Assembly: GCF_027257955.1 (NCBI RefSeq)
Contig: NZ_JANZNQ010000003.1
Coordinates: 186,001-250,000 of the forward strand
Direction of reading: 5' to 3'
DNA: 64,000 bases
Origin: Zhongshania aquatica
GTDB taxonomy: Bacteria > Pseudomonadota > Gammaproteobacteria > Pseudomonadales > Spongiibacteraceae
Under the pieces are notes generated by a model, which was not told where the DNA came from, searched no databases, and saw nothing but the letters and a program-made list of their open reading frames with translations. Below, in pieces: positions 24,986 through 33,911 of this stretch. The stretch's first letter is position 1, and each line of letters starts with the position of its first letter. The translations under genes and the position numbers were made by a program.

Positions 24986-26644
24986 TTAATTTACTTTAGT
25001 GGTAGGCACAAAGAAAAAGTCGCCAACTTCATGTCCAGCACCTTTAATAATCTTATATACCGGCTCCTGAACGAAATTATTCAATTCCGCTTGGTGCTTA
25101 ACTGGCTCACGAATTTGTGCGTATAAATCAGGTGCTGACAACAACCCCTTATTCGATTTTAAGGCATTAATAAGCTCCCTCGCGAAAACTGAGTGGCCAT
25201 CACCGCCCTCATCAATCACCGGCTTATCACCACCAGATGACATAAGCAGACGGGATTTCCGCGGTAACTTGTACTTCACATACTCAGGGTTATCAGACTC
25301 ACGCCCCTTACCTAAGAACAGTTGACCGGGCGCAGAAGACAGCAACCCACCGTAACAGGAATCCGCTATCACTAAGACGCGCTTCGCTTGCAGCCGCCCC
25401 AGATGATTGCTCACAAATTCATTGGATACCCAAAAAGCATCGTTCGGTGGCGCATCCGCGTTAACCGGCAGCCAATATCCCGTATCACGATCACCCACAT
25501 TTACCATGCTGCCGTGACCAGCATAATAGATAAGCAAATTATCGTTTTCAGTCAACACGCTATGGAGTTCGTTAATGGCTTGCATCACCGTAAGGCGGTC
25601 TGAATTCAGTAATAGCTGAACTTGGAAGCCATATTGTTTTTCTAGGATTTCACCAATCTCTTTGGCGTCATTCAACGGTGTAGCCAGATCATCTAGCATT
25701 GAGTAATCGCGATTACCGATAACCAACGCATAGTAGCGACCAAAATCCATACCATCTAATTTTATTCCATCACCACCCGCTGCAGGGGCTGCGGCCGGCA
25801 TACTCAGTGCGGGGGTACGTAACTTTGGAATTGTGGAAAGTTTACGTTCAACACTGGCGCGATCATTTTGAACCGACGCCAACAGTTGCTGCAAGGTAGC
25901 AAGTTCATCGCTTGGACTAATATCCGTGACTGCAACTTTACCAGCATTGCTACTTACTTTCTTTTTAAGCGAGGCCACTTGCTTGTCTAACAGCGCCATT
26001 TGCTGATCTTTGGACTTAAGTTGCGCAGCCAATTCGGCTCGTAAACCGTCCTGTTCGCGTTGGGCTGTTTCCTGATAAATCAGACTGTCCTCAGGCATAC
26101 CCCAGGCTTGACGATAATAATTTATTGCTTGGAGTCGGTCTTGCTCAACACCTAGGCCCTGCTCATATAGGGTACCCAAATTGAACAAGGCACTTTTATT
26201 GCCTTGATCAGCAGCTTTTTTGTACCAGAAAACGGCGACTTCGTAATTCGGCTCGGTTCCGAGCCCCTTTTCAAAAATTTCGCCCACCGAAAGCTGTGCT
26301 TCAGCATCACCGTCTTCTGCAGAGGGCAACCATACTTTCAATGCAGTTTTATAATCGGCACGGTCGTAGGCAACATATTCACCGCCACGAATCCGACAGT
26401 CAGCTGCGGTTGTTTTAATGGGTCTGCGAGGCGACATATACGCCATGTTGCCAAGCTTTCGCAACTGACCTGGCAACAAGCAGTCCACTATTTGTAAACC
26501 AGCAATCACGTCTTCTGAATTGGCTGGGGTTCCACTCACCTCACTCTCAGGCGTATTAGAACACGCCGATAGCACGAGGAAAGCTAATACGGTCGAATAA
26601 CTCAACCACCTATTGTGGTGAATACCCTTGTTACTACCTGCCAT
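24986..26644 (-). CDS. Caspase-like (peptidase C14) lipoprotein with Sel1 repeats
   Basis: A 552-residue protein with a lipobox (FLVLSAC, Cys28), so it is predicted to be membrane-anchored outside the cytoplasm. Two Sel1-type repeats lie at about residues 112-183 (AEAQLSVGEIFEKGLGT, SALFNLGTLYEQGLG), then a coiled coil (about 190-275), a proline/alanine linker, and a caspase-type domain from about 300. The catalytic dyad is His377 in YYAGHG and Cys430 in ADSCYGG, both intact, with RYYALVIGNRDY as the opening strand. It may cleave after basic or acidic residues; specificity is unknown. The ATG at 26644 has GGAGG upstream at ideal distance. Coding on the same strand between FHA and autotransporter genes indicates shared expression. 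Confidence 0.9.
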   Translation of the reverse strand: MAGSNKGIHHNRWLSYSTVLAFLVLSACSNTPESEVSGTPANSEDVIAGLQIVDCLLPGQLRKLGNMAYMSPRRPIKTTAADCRIRGGEYVAYDRADYKTALKVWLPSAEDGDAEAQLSVGEIFEKGLGTEPNYEVAVFWYKKAADQGNKSALFNLGTLYEQGLGVEQDRLQAINYYRQAWGMPEDSLIYQETAQREQDGLRAELAAQLKSKDQQMALLDKQVASLKKKVSSNAGKVAVTDISPSDELATLQQLLASVQNDRASVERKLSTIPKLRTPALSMPAAAPAAGGDGIKLDGMDFGRYYALVIGNRDYSMLDDLATPLNDAKEIGEILEKQYGFQVQLLLNSDRLTVMQAINELHSVLTENDNLLIYYAGHGSMVNVGDRDTGYWLPVNADAPPNDAFWVSNEFVSNHLGRLQAKRVLVIADSCYGGLLSSAPGQLFLGKGRESDNPEYVKYKLPRKSRLLMSSGGDKPVIDEGGDGHSVFARELINALKSNKGLLSAPDLYAQIREPVKHQAELNNFVQEPVYKIIKGAGHEVGDFFFVPTTKVN

Positions 26645-26739
26645 GATTGCCTCCGTTGCTTACTCTAATTGTCGATGTAAATCCGTCTTTTACTAATCTA
26701 AGCTCTCATAGCCCTTGGCTAATCTGTACACATTAATTG

Positions 26740-27558
26740 TTATTTTTGCGCGAAAGTACGAAACACCATGTCCACTCGGCCCAGGCTGACGACACATTGA
26801 TCATGTAAAACAACTTTCGAGCAGGCTTCTTCGTCAACACGCAATCCGTTGGTAGATCCAACATCCTCCAAGCTCCATTCGCCCGATTTATAAACAAGCC
26901 GGGCATGCTGGGTTGAAATACTGGGGTCATCAACACGAACCTTGACGTCTTGCCCTCGACCGATAGTCCAAAACGCATCATTCTTCTTCGCTGAGATCCC
27001 GTACACCAGTGGACGTGTTTCATTAACATAAAACACGAGCACGACATCAGGGGTAAGTTGTTTCGATATGATTGTGCGGTTAATAACCTGATCTACCGCT
27101 TCTTTTGTGTAGGCTGAATTTGGTCTAGCAACATTGGTCCACCCGGAAGGGAGCTGGTAGGACTGCTGAAAAGATGTTTGATCGCCTTCAGGCTCATCAT
27201 CAATGACTACTGAACCACCCGCCGATGTGTCTTTCTGCGGCAGACGCGAAGCGACTATAGTGCGTCCATCTTCAGCGGTATTTTTTAAGTAATATGCCGT
27301 TTCACCAAATTTGATGACGTCTCCGGCCTTTACCTTAGTTGGTCTATTGATTTGTCGATTATTAACGGAAGTGCCATTGGTAGAGTTTAAATCTTCAATC
27401 AGCCACTCATTGTCTACGAAACTTAGTTTTGCGTGGCGACGAGATAAAAGATCTTTTTGAATAGCAATATCATTGCTGGCATCTCGGCCAATATTAACCG
27501 ACGCCGCCGTGATCACGTGGGAATCACCACCATCTACGCTTACTAGTTCAAGATCCAT
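26740..27558 (-). CDS. Protein with two FHA domains
   Basis: A 272-residue cytoplasmic protein without signal peptide. FHA 1 (about 5-92) has GRD at 24-26, SRRHAKL at 39-45 and NSTNGT at 58-63; FHA 2 (about 185-268) has GRG at 200-202, SISTQHARL and GSTNGL. Both keep the residues that hold phosphothreonine. The linker includes GRTIVAS and NRTIIS, which look like kinase targets. It is likely the phospho-reader for the kinase at the other end of this block. AGGG six bases before ATG 27558 favours that start over ATG 27564. It is the first gene of the block; a 95-base gap separates it from the caspase gene. Confidence 0.88.
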   Translation of the reverse strand: MDLELVSVDGGDSHVITAASVNIGRDASNDIAIQKDLLSRRHAKLSFVDNEWLIEDLNSTNGTSVNNRQINRPTKVKAGDVIKFGETAYYLKNTAEDGRTIVASRLPQKDTSAGGSVVIDDEPEGDQTSFQQSYQLPSGWTNVARPNSAYTKEAVDQVINRTIISKQLTPDVVLVFYVNETRPLVYGISAKKNDAFWTIGRGQDVKVRVDDPSISTQHARLVYKSGEWSLEDVGSTNGLRVDEEACSKVVLHDQCVVSLGRVDMVFRTFAQK

Positions 27559-27730
27559 CGACATCCCTACAAACGCTTTTCAAACGCACCACTTCAAAGC
27601 CACAAACGGCATTAAGACAGGGTTTATCCATAATTTGGCAATCTTGTTGCCATTAGCTGTGGAAGTATAGCTAATCCACGATGATTTAAAAGCAATCGGC
27701 GGTAAACAAGTAAAGACATCACATCGAAAC

Positions 27731-28132
27731 TTAATCTAAGCCTATTTCCGGCTCCGCCCGCGCCCTATCAGCAGGCGGCTTGGCGGCAGACACTTTTTTC
27801 TTACTATCGCCAGACAAAACATACGCAAGAAGGATGCCCACCAACAGAGCCAATATTTGCGCTGCACCAATCGTGACTAACATCGGCACGGCGCTCTCCA
27901 AACCTTCCGTTAAAATAGAAAGTACAGCGGCTCCTGCTGACGGCACCCACAAATCTGGCACATCAGGGTGACGAGCGGGCAAGAATAAAAAAACGACACC
28001 CGCCGTCATTAGCCAATATCTCAATACCGGTACAGGTAAACGGCGCAATAACATACACCAAATCACACTGGCGAGAAGACCAACCCCGAGATACACCTGC
28101 CATGCCAACCGATAGTCACTGATATCAACCAT
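27731..28132 (-). CDS. Small integral membrane protein of unknown function
   Basis: A 133-residue protein with about four membrane segments: VYLGVGLLASVIWCMLL, YWLMTAGVVFLFL, SAGAAVLSILTEGL and ILALLVGILLAYVLSG, followed by a basic then acidic soluble tail. No family is recognised. It begins 8 bases after the ycgN stop, so it is the last gene of the dnaX-ybaB-recR-rnd-ycgL-ycgN unit; I recall similar membrane proteins downstream of ycgN in related genomes, but the role is not known. Confidence 0.75.
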   Translation of the reverse strand: MVDISDYRLAWQVYLGVGLLASVIWCMLLRRLPVPVLRYWLMTAGVVFLFLPARHPDVPDLWVPSAGAAVLSILTEGLESAVPMLVTIGAAQILALLVGILLAYVLSGDSKKKVSAAKPPADRARAEPEIGLD

Positions 28133-28140
28133 GTTTATTC

Positions 28141-28593
28141 CTACTCAATCCAATGAATAATGCGATCTTCATAATCAATACCCTGTACATCATTTTCGCT
28201 GATACAGCGACCTCTAACCGACATCCCGGCGTCGTGGATACTGTTCACATCACCTGAAATTAAATGGTGCCAATCTTCCAACTCTCGCCCCTCTGCCAGC
28301 ACACGGTATGCGCAGGTATACGGCAACCAATACAGATCATTGGGATCACTTTGTCTCAGCGACATGCAATCCGGCACCAATTTATGACGCGCGGTATAAT
28401 CTCCGCAGCGACACGCAGATGTATCCAGCAGGCGACAGGCAACATCGGTGTAATACACCTCTCCACTATCATGTTCTTCTAGTTTATGAAGGCAGCATTT
28501 ACCACAGCCATCACACACCGACTCCCACTCTGAAGCTGACATTTCCGCCAAGGTCTTTTTTTCCCAAAACGGTCGCCTAACTAAATCGGCCAT
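28141..28593 (-). CDS. ycgN: YcgN-family cysteine-cluster protein (UPF0260)
   Basis: A 150-residue protein of the CxxCxxCC (YkgJ-like) class: CDGCGKCCLHK is the first metal-binding cluster and the CRLLDTSACRCGDY plus PDCMSL segments supply later cysteines. It is likely to bind iron or zinc; the biochemical role is unknown. ATG 28593 begins MADLVRRPFWE, matching the family; a TTG at 28605 also exists in frame. It lies 8 bases downstream of ycgL, the usual order. Confidence 0.9.
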   Translation of the reverse strand: MADLVRRPFWEKKTLAEMSASEWESVCDGCGKCCLHKLEEHDSGEVYYTDVACRLLDTSACRCGDYTARHKLVPDCMSLRQSDPNDLYWLPYTCAYRVLAEGRELEDWHHLISGDVNSIHDAGMSVRGRCISENDVQGIDYEDRIIHWIE

Positions 28594-28601
28594 ACTAATT
28601 A

Positions 28602-28880
28602 TCAATCATCGATTTCAGGAACAACACGCGGATTCAAACGTTCGGCCTGCGGTGGCAATTGAAGATAAAATCCCTTATCTACAATCTCATCCATAACCTT
28701 TTGTACGTCGGCCCGCGCCAATTTACGCTCTTTCGTCAGCACCAATGTCATCGCCCGTTCGAGCTTGCCAAACCGGGCCAGTAAATCCTCAGGAACGCGA
28801 CTTACATCCTCTTGATGATCCACATATAGGTACATGCCTTCTGTACGCGTACTTCGGTATACCGCGCAGATACGCTTCAT
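28602..28880 (-). CDS. ycgL: YcgL-domain protein
   Basis: A 92-residue single-domain protein of the YcgL family: CAVYRSTRTEGMYLYV, VPEDLLARFGKLERAM and KGFYLQLPPQ. The structure known from the family is a compact alpha/beta fold with unknown function. Its ATG overlaps the rnd stop as ATGA, so it is translated together with RNase D, as in most gammaproteobacteria. Confidence 0.93.
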   Translation of the reverse strand: MKRICAVYRSTRTEGMYLYVDHQEDVSRVPEDLLARFGKLERAMTLVLTKERKLARADVQKVMDEIVDKGFYLQLPPQAERLNPRVVPEIDD

Positions 28881-29995
28881 TTTCGATTCTCTAAAATCGC
28901 CAGCAACTTTTTCTCTATCAATGATTTACGCCACATAGTTAATGTATCAGGAAATGTTCCGGTACGAATTAGTTCTTCTAAATCACGCTTTTTCGCGAGG
29001 ATCTCTGGCGCAACACCAAGCTCATCTGCGATATCCTCGGCCACCGCTTTCATCTGTTTATAAAGCTGGGTTTGACCCGGCGTTAAGGGCTTTACTGCTG
29101 GGGGTGGAAATACACTATCATCGGCAGCACGAGCATCAGCAACAAGCGCCAAAATCAACTCACCATAGCGCCGAATTGTGCCCGGAGACACTTCTTTAAT
29201 TCGGCCTAACTGGCTACTTTCTATGGGTGCCAGACGTGCAATTTCAAAACACGCGGCGTCTTTCAAAACTCGACCTCTGGGAATATTACGCGCGCGTGCT
29301 TCGGTTTCTCGCCACGCACAAAGCATTTGCAAGGCATATTGCTGTCGAGAACTTAGCTTCCAGAGCGACTTTATTCGCAAATAATATTCATCTGGGTTGA
29401 ATGGTTTTTCGGCCTGCGCGGTAACAAGGTCGCAATCTTCCCGCCACCAACTTAGCGCACCCTTTTCTTCTAGGCGCTGACACAAAATAGGATAAATTCG
29501 CTGCAAGTAAAGAACATCAAGCGCAGCATAAACGCACTGACTCTCACTTAGCGGTCTTCTCAACCAATCAGATCTGGTTTCGCCCTTTTCGACATGTATG
29601 CCCAGACACTCCATTACAAGACGCTGGTAACTTAAACCGGCTCCCATTCCTGCCAACCCAGCCCCTATCTGGGTATCTAGCAAAGGCTGCGGTATACATT
29701 GAAATAAGACTTGGAAAACTTCTAAGTCCTCACTGCAAGAGTGAATGACTTTTGGCAGATCGCGGCGGCGCAGCAACGCGGTAAATGCCGACCAATCAGT
29801 GATCGACAAAGGATCAATTAAATAGAGTTCACCGCCTGCCCCCACCTGAAGCAGCCCGGCAATAGGGTAAAAGGTATCAGTGCGAATAAACTCGGTATCA
29901 ATAGCAAGAAATTGAGCGGAAGCCCATGTATCACAAGCGGCAACTAATGCCGCGACAGTATCTATGTAGCGACGAGATTCTACTGGATCAGTCAA
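28877..29995 (-). CDS. rnd: Ribonuclease D
   Basis: A 372-residue 3'-5' exoribonuclease that trims tRNA and other stable RNA 3' ends. The DEDDy exonuclease domain covers about residues 1-200 ([16 protein letters not shown] with the first two acids, [25 protein letters not shown] with the Asp and Tyr), followed by the HRDC helix bundle (about 205-285) and a second HRDC-like part. The start is TTG at 29995, overlapping the recR stop by 8 bases; no ATG is near and the sequence before the first strand is of normal length. Part of the dnaX operon. Confidence 0.95.
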   Translation of the reverse strand: MTDPVESRRYIDTVAALVAACDTWASAQFLAIDTEFIRTDTFYPIAGLLQVGAGGELYLIDPLSITDWSAFTALLRRRDLPKVIHSCSEDLEVFQVLFQCIPQPLLDTQIGAGLAGMGAGLSYQRLVMECLGIHVEKGETRSDWLRRPLSESQCVYAALDVLYLQRIYPILCQRLEEKGALSWWREDCDLVTAQAEKPFNPDEYYLRIKSLWKLSSRQQYALQMLCAWRETEARARNIPRGRVLKDAACFEIARLAPIESSQLGRIKEVSPGTIRRYGELILALVADARAADDSVFPPPAVKPLTPGQTQLYKQMKAVAEDIADELGVAPEILAKKRDLEELIRTGTFPDTLTMWRKSLIEKKLLAILENRK

Positions 29996-30587
29996 TGGGA
30001 CGGCGTCCTTTTAATGCATGTGCCAGCGTACCGCTATCCACGTATTCCAATTCACCACCCAATGGCACGCCATGGGCAATTCGGCTAACAGCAATGCCGC
30101 GACTGCGCATCTGCTCGGTAATATAATATGCCGTCGCCTCTCCTTCGACCGTTGGGTTGGTCGCCAGAATAACTTCACTGACTGACAATTCCGACGCCCG
30201 CTGAACCAACTTATCTATTCCAATTTCCGCAGGACCAATGCCATCTATGGGCGATAAATGCCCCATAAGAACAAAATATAAACCCTTATAATCGCCACTG
30301 TGTTCAAAGGCTATAACATCGGCGGGCGACTCCACCACACAGATGGTTTGCTGATCACGACGCAGATCTGCACAAATAAAGCACTGCTCATTTTCCGTTA
30401 AGGTACGGCAACTATTGCAGTGTCCAACATGTTCAACGGCCTTGTTCAGGGCCGCGGCGAGACGAGCAGCGCCAGGCCGATTTCGCTCTAGTAATTGAAA
30501 GCTCATACGCTGCGCCGACTTTGCGCCCACGCCAGGTAGGCAGCGCAGCGCATCAATCAATTCATCTATTAGTGGACTATAACTCAT
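29988..30587 (-). CDS. recR: Recombination mediator RecR
   Basis: A 199-residue protein. A helix-hairpin-helix ([17 protein letters not shown]) is followed by a C4 zinc finger (CNSCRTL and CFIC) and a Toprim domain ([30 protein letters not shown]). With RecO/RecF it loads RecA on single-stranded gaps. The length is exactly as expected. Begins 2 bases after the ybaB stop, in the classical dnaX-ybaB-recR order. Confidence 0.97.
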   Translation of the reverse strand: MSYSPLIDELIDALRCLPGVGAKSAQRMSFQLLERNRPGAARLAAALNKAVEHVGHCNSCRTLTENEQCFICADLRRDQQTICVVESPADVIAFEHSGDYKGLYFVLMGHLSPIDGIGPAEIGIDKLVQRASELSVSEVILATNPTVEGEATAYYITEQMRSRGIAVSRIAHGVPLGGELEYVDSGTLAHALKGRRPID

Positions 30588-30589
30588 CG

Positions 30590-30913
30590 TTAGAATGGCA
30601 TCTTAAAGCCCGAAGGCATGCCGAGACCAGACATCATTCCACCCATCTTATCTTGATTATTCTTTTCCACCTTGCGCACAGCATCATTTACCGCCGCGGC
30701 TAATAAGTCTTCTAACATTTCTTTGTCTTCAGACATTAAGCTAGGATCAATTGCCACTCTGCGGACATCGTAACGTCCCGTCATTGTGACCTTTACCAAC
30801 CCTGCGCCAGACTCGCCCTGCACCTCCACATTCGCGAGTTCGTCTTGGGCTTTCTGCATTTTTTCCTGCATCTCAGCCGCTTTTTTCATCAATTCATTTA
30901 AATCAGGTTTCAT
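30590..30913 (-). CDS. ybaB: YbaB/EbfC nucleoid-associated protein
   Basis: A 107-residue small DNA-binding protein that forms dimers of tweezers shape. The N-terminal long helix ([19 protein letters not shown]) and the core [19 protein letters not shown] with [13 protein letters not shown] are typical; the tail is Gly/Met-rich. It lies between dnaX and recR, the standard position. Confidence 0.96.
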   Translation of the reverse strand: MKPDLNELMKKAAEMQEKMQKAQDELANVEVQGESGAGLVKVTMTGRYDVRRVAIDPSLMSEDKEMLEDLLAAAVNDAVRKVEKNNQDKMGGMMSGLGMPSGFKMPF

Positions 30914-30925
30914 ATCTTTACCTCA

Positions 30926-32959
30926 CTAATCAACAAGGTGAACAGATTCTTCGTCTAATACACCATCAAATTCTTCAATTAACCGGTTCACATACGAATC
31001 CGAGCGCAATGCTTGTTTAGCAATTACCAAACGCTCGTCTAAACAACGTTGCTTATAGGCCGCAGGCGTTTCAAAGGCAGCCTCAGCAATATTGACGCTT
31101 ACATTGAGAGGCATTTGAAAATACTCACTCAATAATTCACCCAAGCGCTCAATATGACGATCATTGAGCAAGGCTGCATTTGCGGCATCAATATTAAACG
31201 CCACACTTCCTTCTGTTAGCGCGCTAATTTGACAATGACTTGCAACGCTACCCAACATACCCGGCAAAGAGAATGCATCAAATTGTTCTCGCCAAACAAC
31301 TTCATTTAAGGCTTCAAAAGGGATTTTTTCGCGATTCGCTACGGGGGGTAAAACAGCAGCTAGCTCTAGTGGCGCCCTATCCACTGAGGGATTTACTCGC
31401 GCCCGTTCAACAGCGTTTGTGTCTATATTCTCGACTAAGCTTGGATCATTAACAGAAACGCCATTATCTGTGTTTTCTATAATAGGATCAGCTGTGTTTA
31501 GCGTATTCAGCGCTGCCTCAATAGGATCAGCGTTTTTAGAATCAACCGAATCCGACGCCGATGTCGCCGGCGTAACCAATTCTAAGGATTCAGGCTCTGA
31601 CGAAACAGGTGATTCAGTTGATACTTTCGACGGCGTGCTTACTTCGTCTTGGCGCACAGCAAAACCGTCCAGGGAGGCGGTTGGCGCAACATCGACTGAG
31701 TTCTCTACTGGTTCTGAGGTATTTGCATTTGAAGCAAGACCGACTTCTTCACCCGCGATTTCCAGCGCACCGTCCGCCGACTCAGGCGTCTGCGGCTTTT
31801 TTACTGGAGCAGCGGCCTCCCCAGCCACTGCCGTTACTGGCTTAGGTAAATTTCTGCGCGGTGCATCAATAATCCCTTGGGGTTTAAACGCGAGCATTCT
31901 TAGCAGCAGCATCTCTAGACCCGCACGTGGATCTGGTGCGAAGCCCATATCACGACGCCCTGCGAGTGCAATTTGATAATAAAATTGCACATCTTCCGCT
32001 GTAATTGTAGCGGCCAAGTCAATGAGCTTAGCGCGATCACCCAAGTTGTTATCTAAACCATCAGGGACGGTCTGCGCTACCGCTAGGCGATGCATTACGA
32101 CTAATAACTCACTAATCACACCGGCAAAATCTGCGCCCATTTCAGCGAGATCCGCGACCACCGCCAACAGGGCCGCACCATCACTTTGCCCCAAGGCTTC
32201 AATAAGGCGATAAACCGAATTATGGTCAATGGTGCCCAACATCTGGCGAACATCTGCCTCACCAAGCTTGCCGGAACCAAAGGCGATAGCTTGATCTGTT
32301 AGACTCAGCGCATCGCGCATACTGCCGTCTGCGGCTCGCCCCAAAAGCCATAAAGACGATTCGTCATACTGCACCATTTCATGCTCAAGCACTGTTTTTA
32401 AGTACTCAACGATGCGCTCTGGCGTTAAATTCTTTAAATTAAACTGCAAACAGCGGGACAGAATTGTCGCAGGTAATTTTTGTGGATCGGTGGTTGCCAA
32501 TAAAAACTTTACGTGTGCGGGCGGTTCTTCGAGGGTTTTCAGTAGCGCATTAAAACTACTACTGCTGAGCATGTGTACCTCATCGATGAGATACACCTTA
32601 TAACGCCCCTGCGTAGGGGTATATTGGACGTTATCTAGAATCTCGCGAGTGTCCTCAACCTTGGTACGCGACGCCGCATCGACCTCTAACAAATCAACAA
32701 AACGACCCTCGTTGATTGCCACACAGGCATTACATTGACCGCAAGGCTCCGAGCTCACCCCCGCTTCACAGTTAAGGCACTTAGCCAAAATACGCGCAAT
32801 GGTGGTTTTCCCCACACCGCGTGTACCGGTAAATAAGTAGGCATGATGAAGACGGTCATGATCAAGGGCATTCACTAACGCCTTTAGAACATGATTTTGA
32901 CCAGCCATTTCCCGGAAGGTTTTTGGGCGCCATTTCCGCGCCAACACCTGATAGCTCAT
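30926..32959 (-). CDS. dnaX: DNA polymerase III tau (and gamma) subunit
   Basis: Clamp-loader ATPase, tau form 677 residues. Walker A GTRGVGKTTIARIL, the C4 zinc site around CLNCEAG-CGQCNAC, DEVHMLSSSSFNALLK and the sensor-1 ATTDPQKLP are intact; domain III ends near residue 365. A long acidic, Ser/Thr-rich linker follows, then the C-terminal domain that contacts the alpha subunit and DnaB. ATG 32959 gives the family start MSYQVLARKWRPKTF; the frame extends to 33088 only into the SRP RNA gene. A slippery A-AAA-AAG at 31796-31802 in the correct phase would yield a 392-residue gamma form by -1 frameshift. Confidence 0.97.
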   Translation of the reverse strand: MSYQVLARKWRPKTFREMAGQNHVLKALVNALDHDRLHHAYLFTGTRGVGKTTIARILAKCLNCEAGVSSEPCGQCNACVAINEGRFVDLLEVDAASRTKVEDTREILDNVQYTPTQGRYKVYLIDEVHMLSSSSFNALLKTLEEPPAHVKFLLATTDPQKLPATILSRCLQFNLKNLTPERIVEYLKTVLEHEMVQYDESSLWLLGRAADGSMRDALSLTDQAIAFGSGKLGEADVRQMLGTIDHNSVYRLIEALGQSDGAALLAVVADLAEMGADFAGVISELLVVMHRLAVAQTVPDGLDNNLGDRAKLIDLAATITAEDVQFYYQIALAGRRDMGFAPDPRAGLEMLLLRMLAFKPQGIIDAPRRNLPKPVTAVAGEAAAPVKKPQTPESADGALEIAGEEVGLASNANTSEPVENSVDVAPTASLDGFAVRQDEVSTPSKVSTESPVSSEPESLELVTPATSASDSVDSKNADPIEAALNTLNTADPIIENTDNGVSVNDPSLVENIDTNAVERARVNPSVDRAPLELAAVLPPVANREKIPFEALNEVVWREQFDAFSLPGMLGSVASHCQISALTEGSVAFNIDAANAALLNDRHIERLGELLSEYFQMPLNVSVNIAEAAFETPAAYKQRCLDERLVIAKQALRSDSYVNRLIEEFDGVLDEESVHLVD
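31782..31802 (-). promoter_or_regulatory. Programmed -1 frameshift site in dnaX
   Basis: On the minus strand the codons GTA-AAA-AAG contain the heptamer A-AAA-AAG in phase for -1 slippage. After slipping, the frame reads four codons (A-A-D-A) and a TGA at 31782-31784. A GGGGAGG lies 13 bases before the heptamer, matching the Shine-Dalgarno-like stimulator of Escherichia coli dnaX, and GC-rich complementary segments (CGCC...GGCG) follow. The product would be gamma, 392 residues. Confidence 0.75.
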
Positions 32960-33065
32960 TGAACAATTCCTAACATGCAGGCGGCAAGGATACACCAGCC
33001 CAGCAAGGACATAAACCAATGATACGAGAGAGAAATAAACAAAGAGGAGAGACCATTCAAGACCT

Positions 33066-33178
33066 GGTGGCGGCCCAACCAGCCACACCCCGGCACACGA
33101 GTTGATAACTACCGTTGCTCCCTTCCGGGCCTGGCGGGGTTTGCTATCTATCGTTGCGAGGGGACCGGAAGGACCACC
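33066..33178 (-). ncRNA. ffs: Signal recognition particle RNA (4.5S, small bacterial type)
   Basis: Read on the minus strand, the conserved apical domain is clear: GCCAGGCCCGGAAGGGAGCA with the asymmetric loop and the GGAA tetraloop, followed by GTGTGCCGGGGTGTGGCTGG as in 4.5S RNA. The ends pair as GGTGG (33174-33178 region) with CCACC (33066-33070), giving an RNA of about 113 bases; the ends are estimates to within a few bases. It lies just before dnaX on the same strand, the usual place in Pseudomonas-like genomes. It binds Ffh for co-translational membrane targeting. Confidence 0.92.
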
Positions 33179-33285
33179 GCAGAAAACGCGTTACGGCACT
33201 GCCTCAACGCGGGCGCTATTGTCGGTGAAAGCCTCAGCACATGCAAGCAGCCTACCGCCAAAATCACAGAAAATGTCGAATAATA

Positions 33286-33882
33286 TCAACGAGCAACCGC
33301 GGAACCGGGCGGGAACTCAGCCAGAATAGCGGATACGGTTTCCAGGACATATAGACGGCGTTCTTCCGGCGTATTCAGTGTCGGTATAACTCGTTTTGTC
33401 ATCCCCCGCCAAAGTAATTTTTTGCTAGCAGGGTCAATAACATCAATCATTAGGGTGCTCTGTTTATAATTGCGCACCCAAATGTCGTCATCATAAAAAT
33501 GGCTGCGACCGAAATAGCCATAGCCGGGACGGTAGCCGCAGTTGTAACAGGGATAATAGCCAAAATGGGTATACCACGACCCAAAGTTATCGATGGCAAT
33601 TTTATCTTCCTGCCCCAGCTGATAACTCACTAAAACCGACGCTTTGCTGATGTCAGCCGATTTTACCAAGCCTCTTGCGGTGAACTGCGCGTCAACTGCA
33701 TCGACTACGCGCTGGCGTACCAAATCATTATCCACCTCGGGATCACTCGCTTTCGCGGGCAATAACCACGCATAGCTAGATACATTACTAAAATCGAACT
33801 CCTGAGAGTAGTCGGTAGATACTGGCACACCTGCACACGCCGCGAGCATGCTCACTACAACAGCTACTATTAACTTTTTCAT
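33286..33882 (-). CDS. DUF4136 lipoprotein
   Basis: A 198-residue envelope lipoprotein. The signal peptide ends in a lipobox (SMLAAC, Cys16). The mature part follows the DUF4136 plan: DYSQEFDFSNVSSYAWL at the start, an alanine-rich dimer helix, VLVSYQLGQEDK, a Tyr/Gly-rich loop (YYPCYNCGYRPGYGYFG) and TLMIDVIDPASKKLLWRG. Function unknown; several members are induced by envelope stress. It lies 29 bases downstream of the HtrA gene on the same strand and may be co-transcribed. Confidence 0.88.
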   Translation of the reverse strand: MKKLIVAVVVSMLAACAGVPVSTDYSQEFDFSNVSSYAWLLPAKASDPEVDNDLVRQRVVDAVDAQFTARGLVKSADISKASVLVSYQLGQEDKIAIDNFGSWYTHFGYYPCYNCGYRPGYGYFGRSHFYDDDIWVRNYKQSTLMIDVIDPASKKLLWRGMTKRVIPTLNTPEERRLYVLETVSAILAEFPPGSAVAR

Positions 33883-33911
33883 TACCGACTACTCCTAAAA
33901 CACTTTGCTTA

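Noticed and set aside
32960-33088. N-terminal extension of dnaX
   Set aside because: The extension overlaps the SRP RNA gene and the conserved DnaX start is at 32959.
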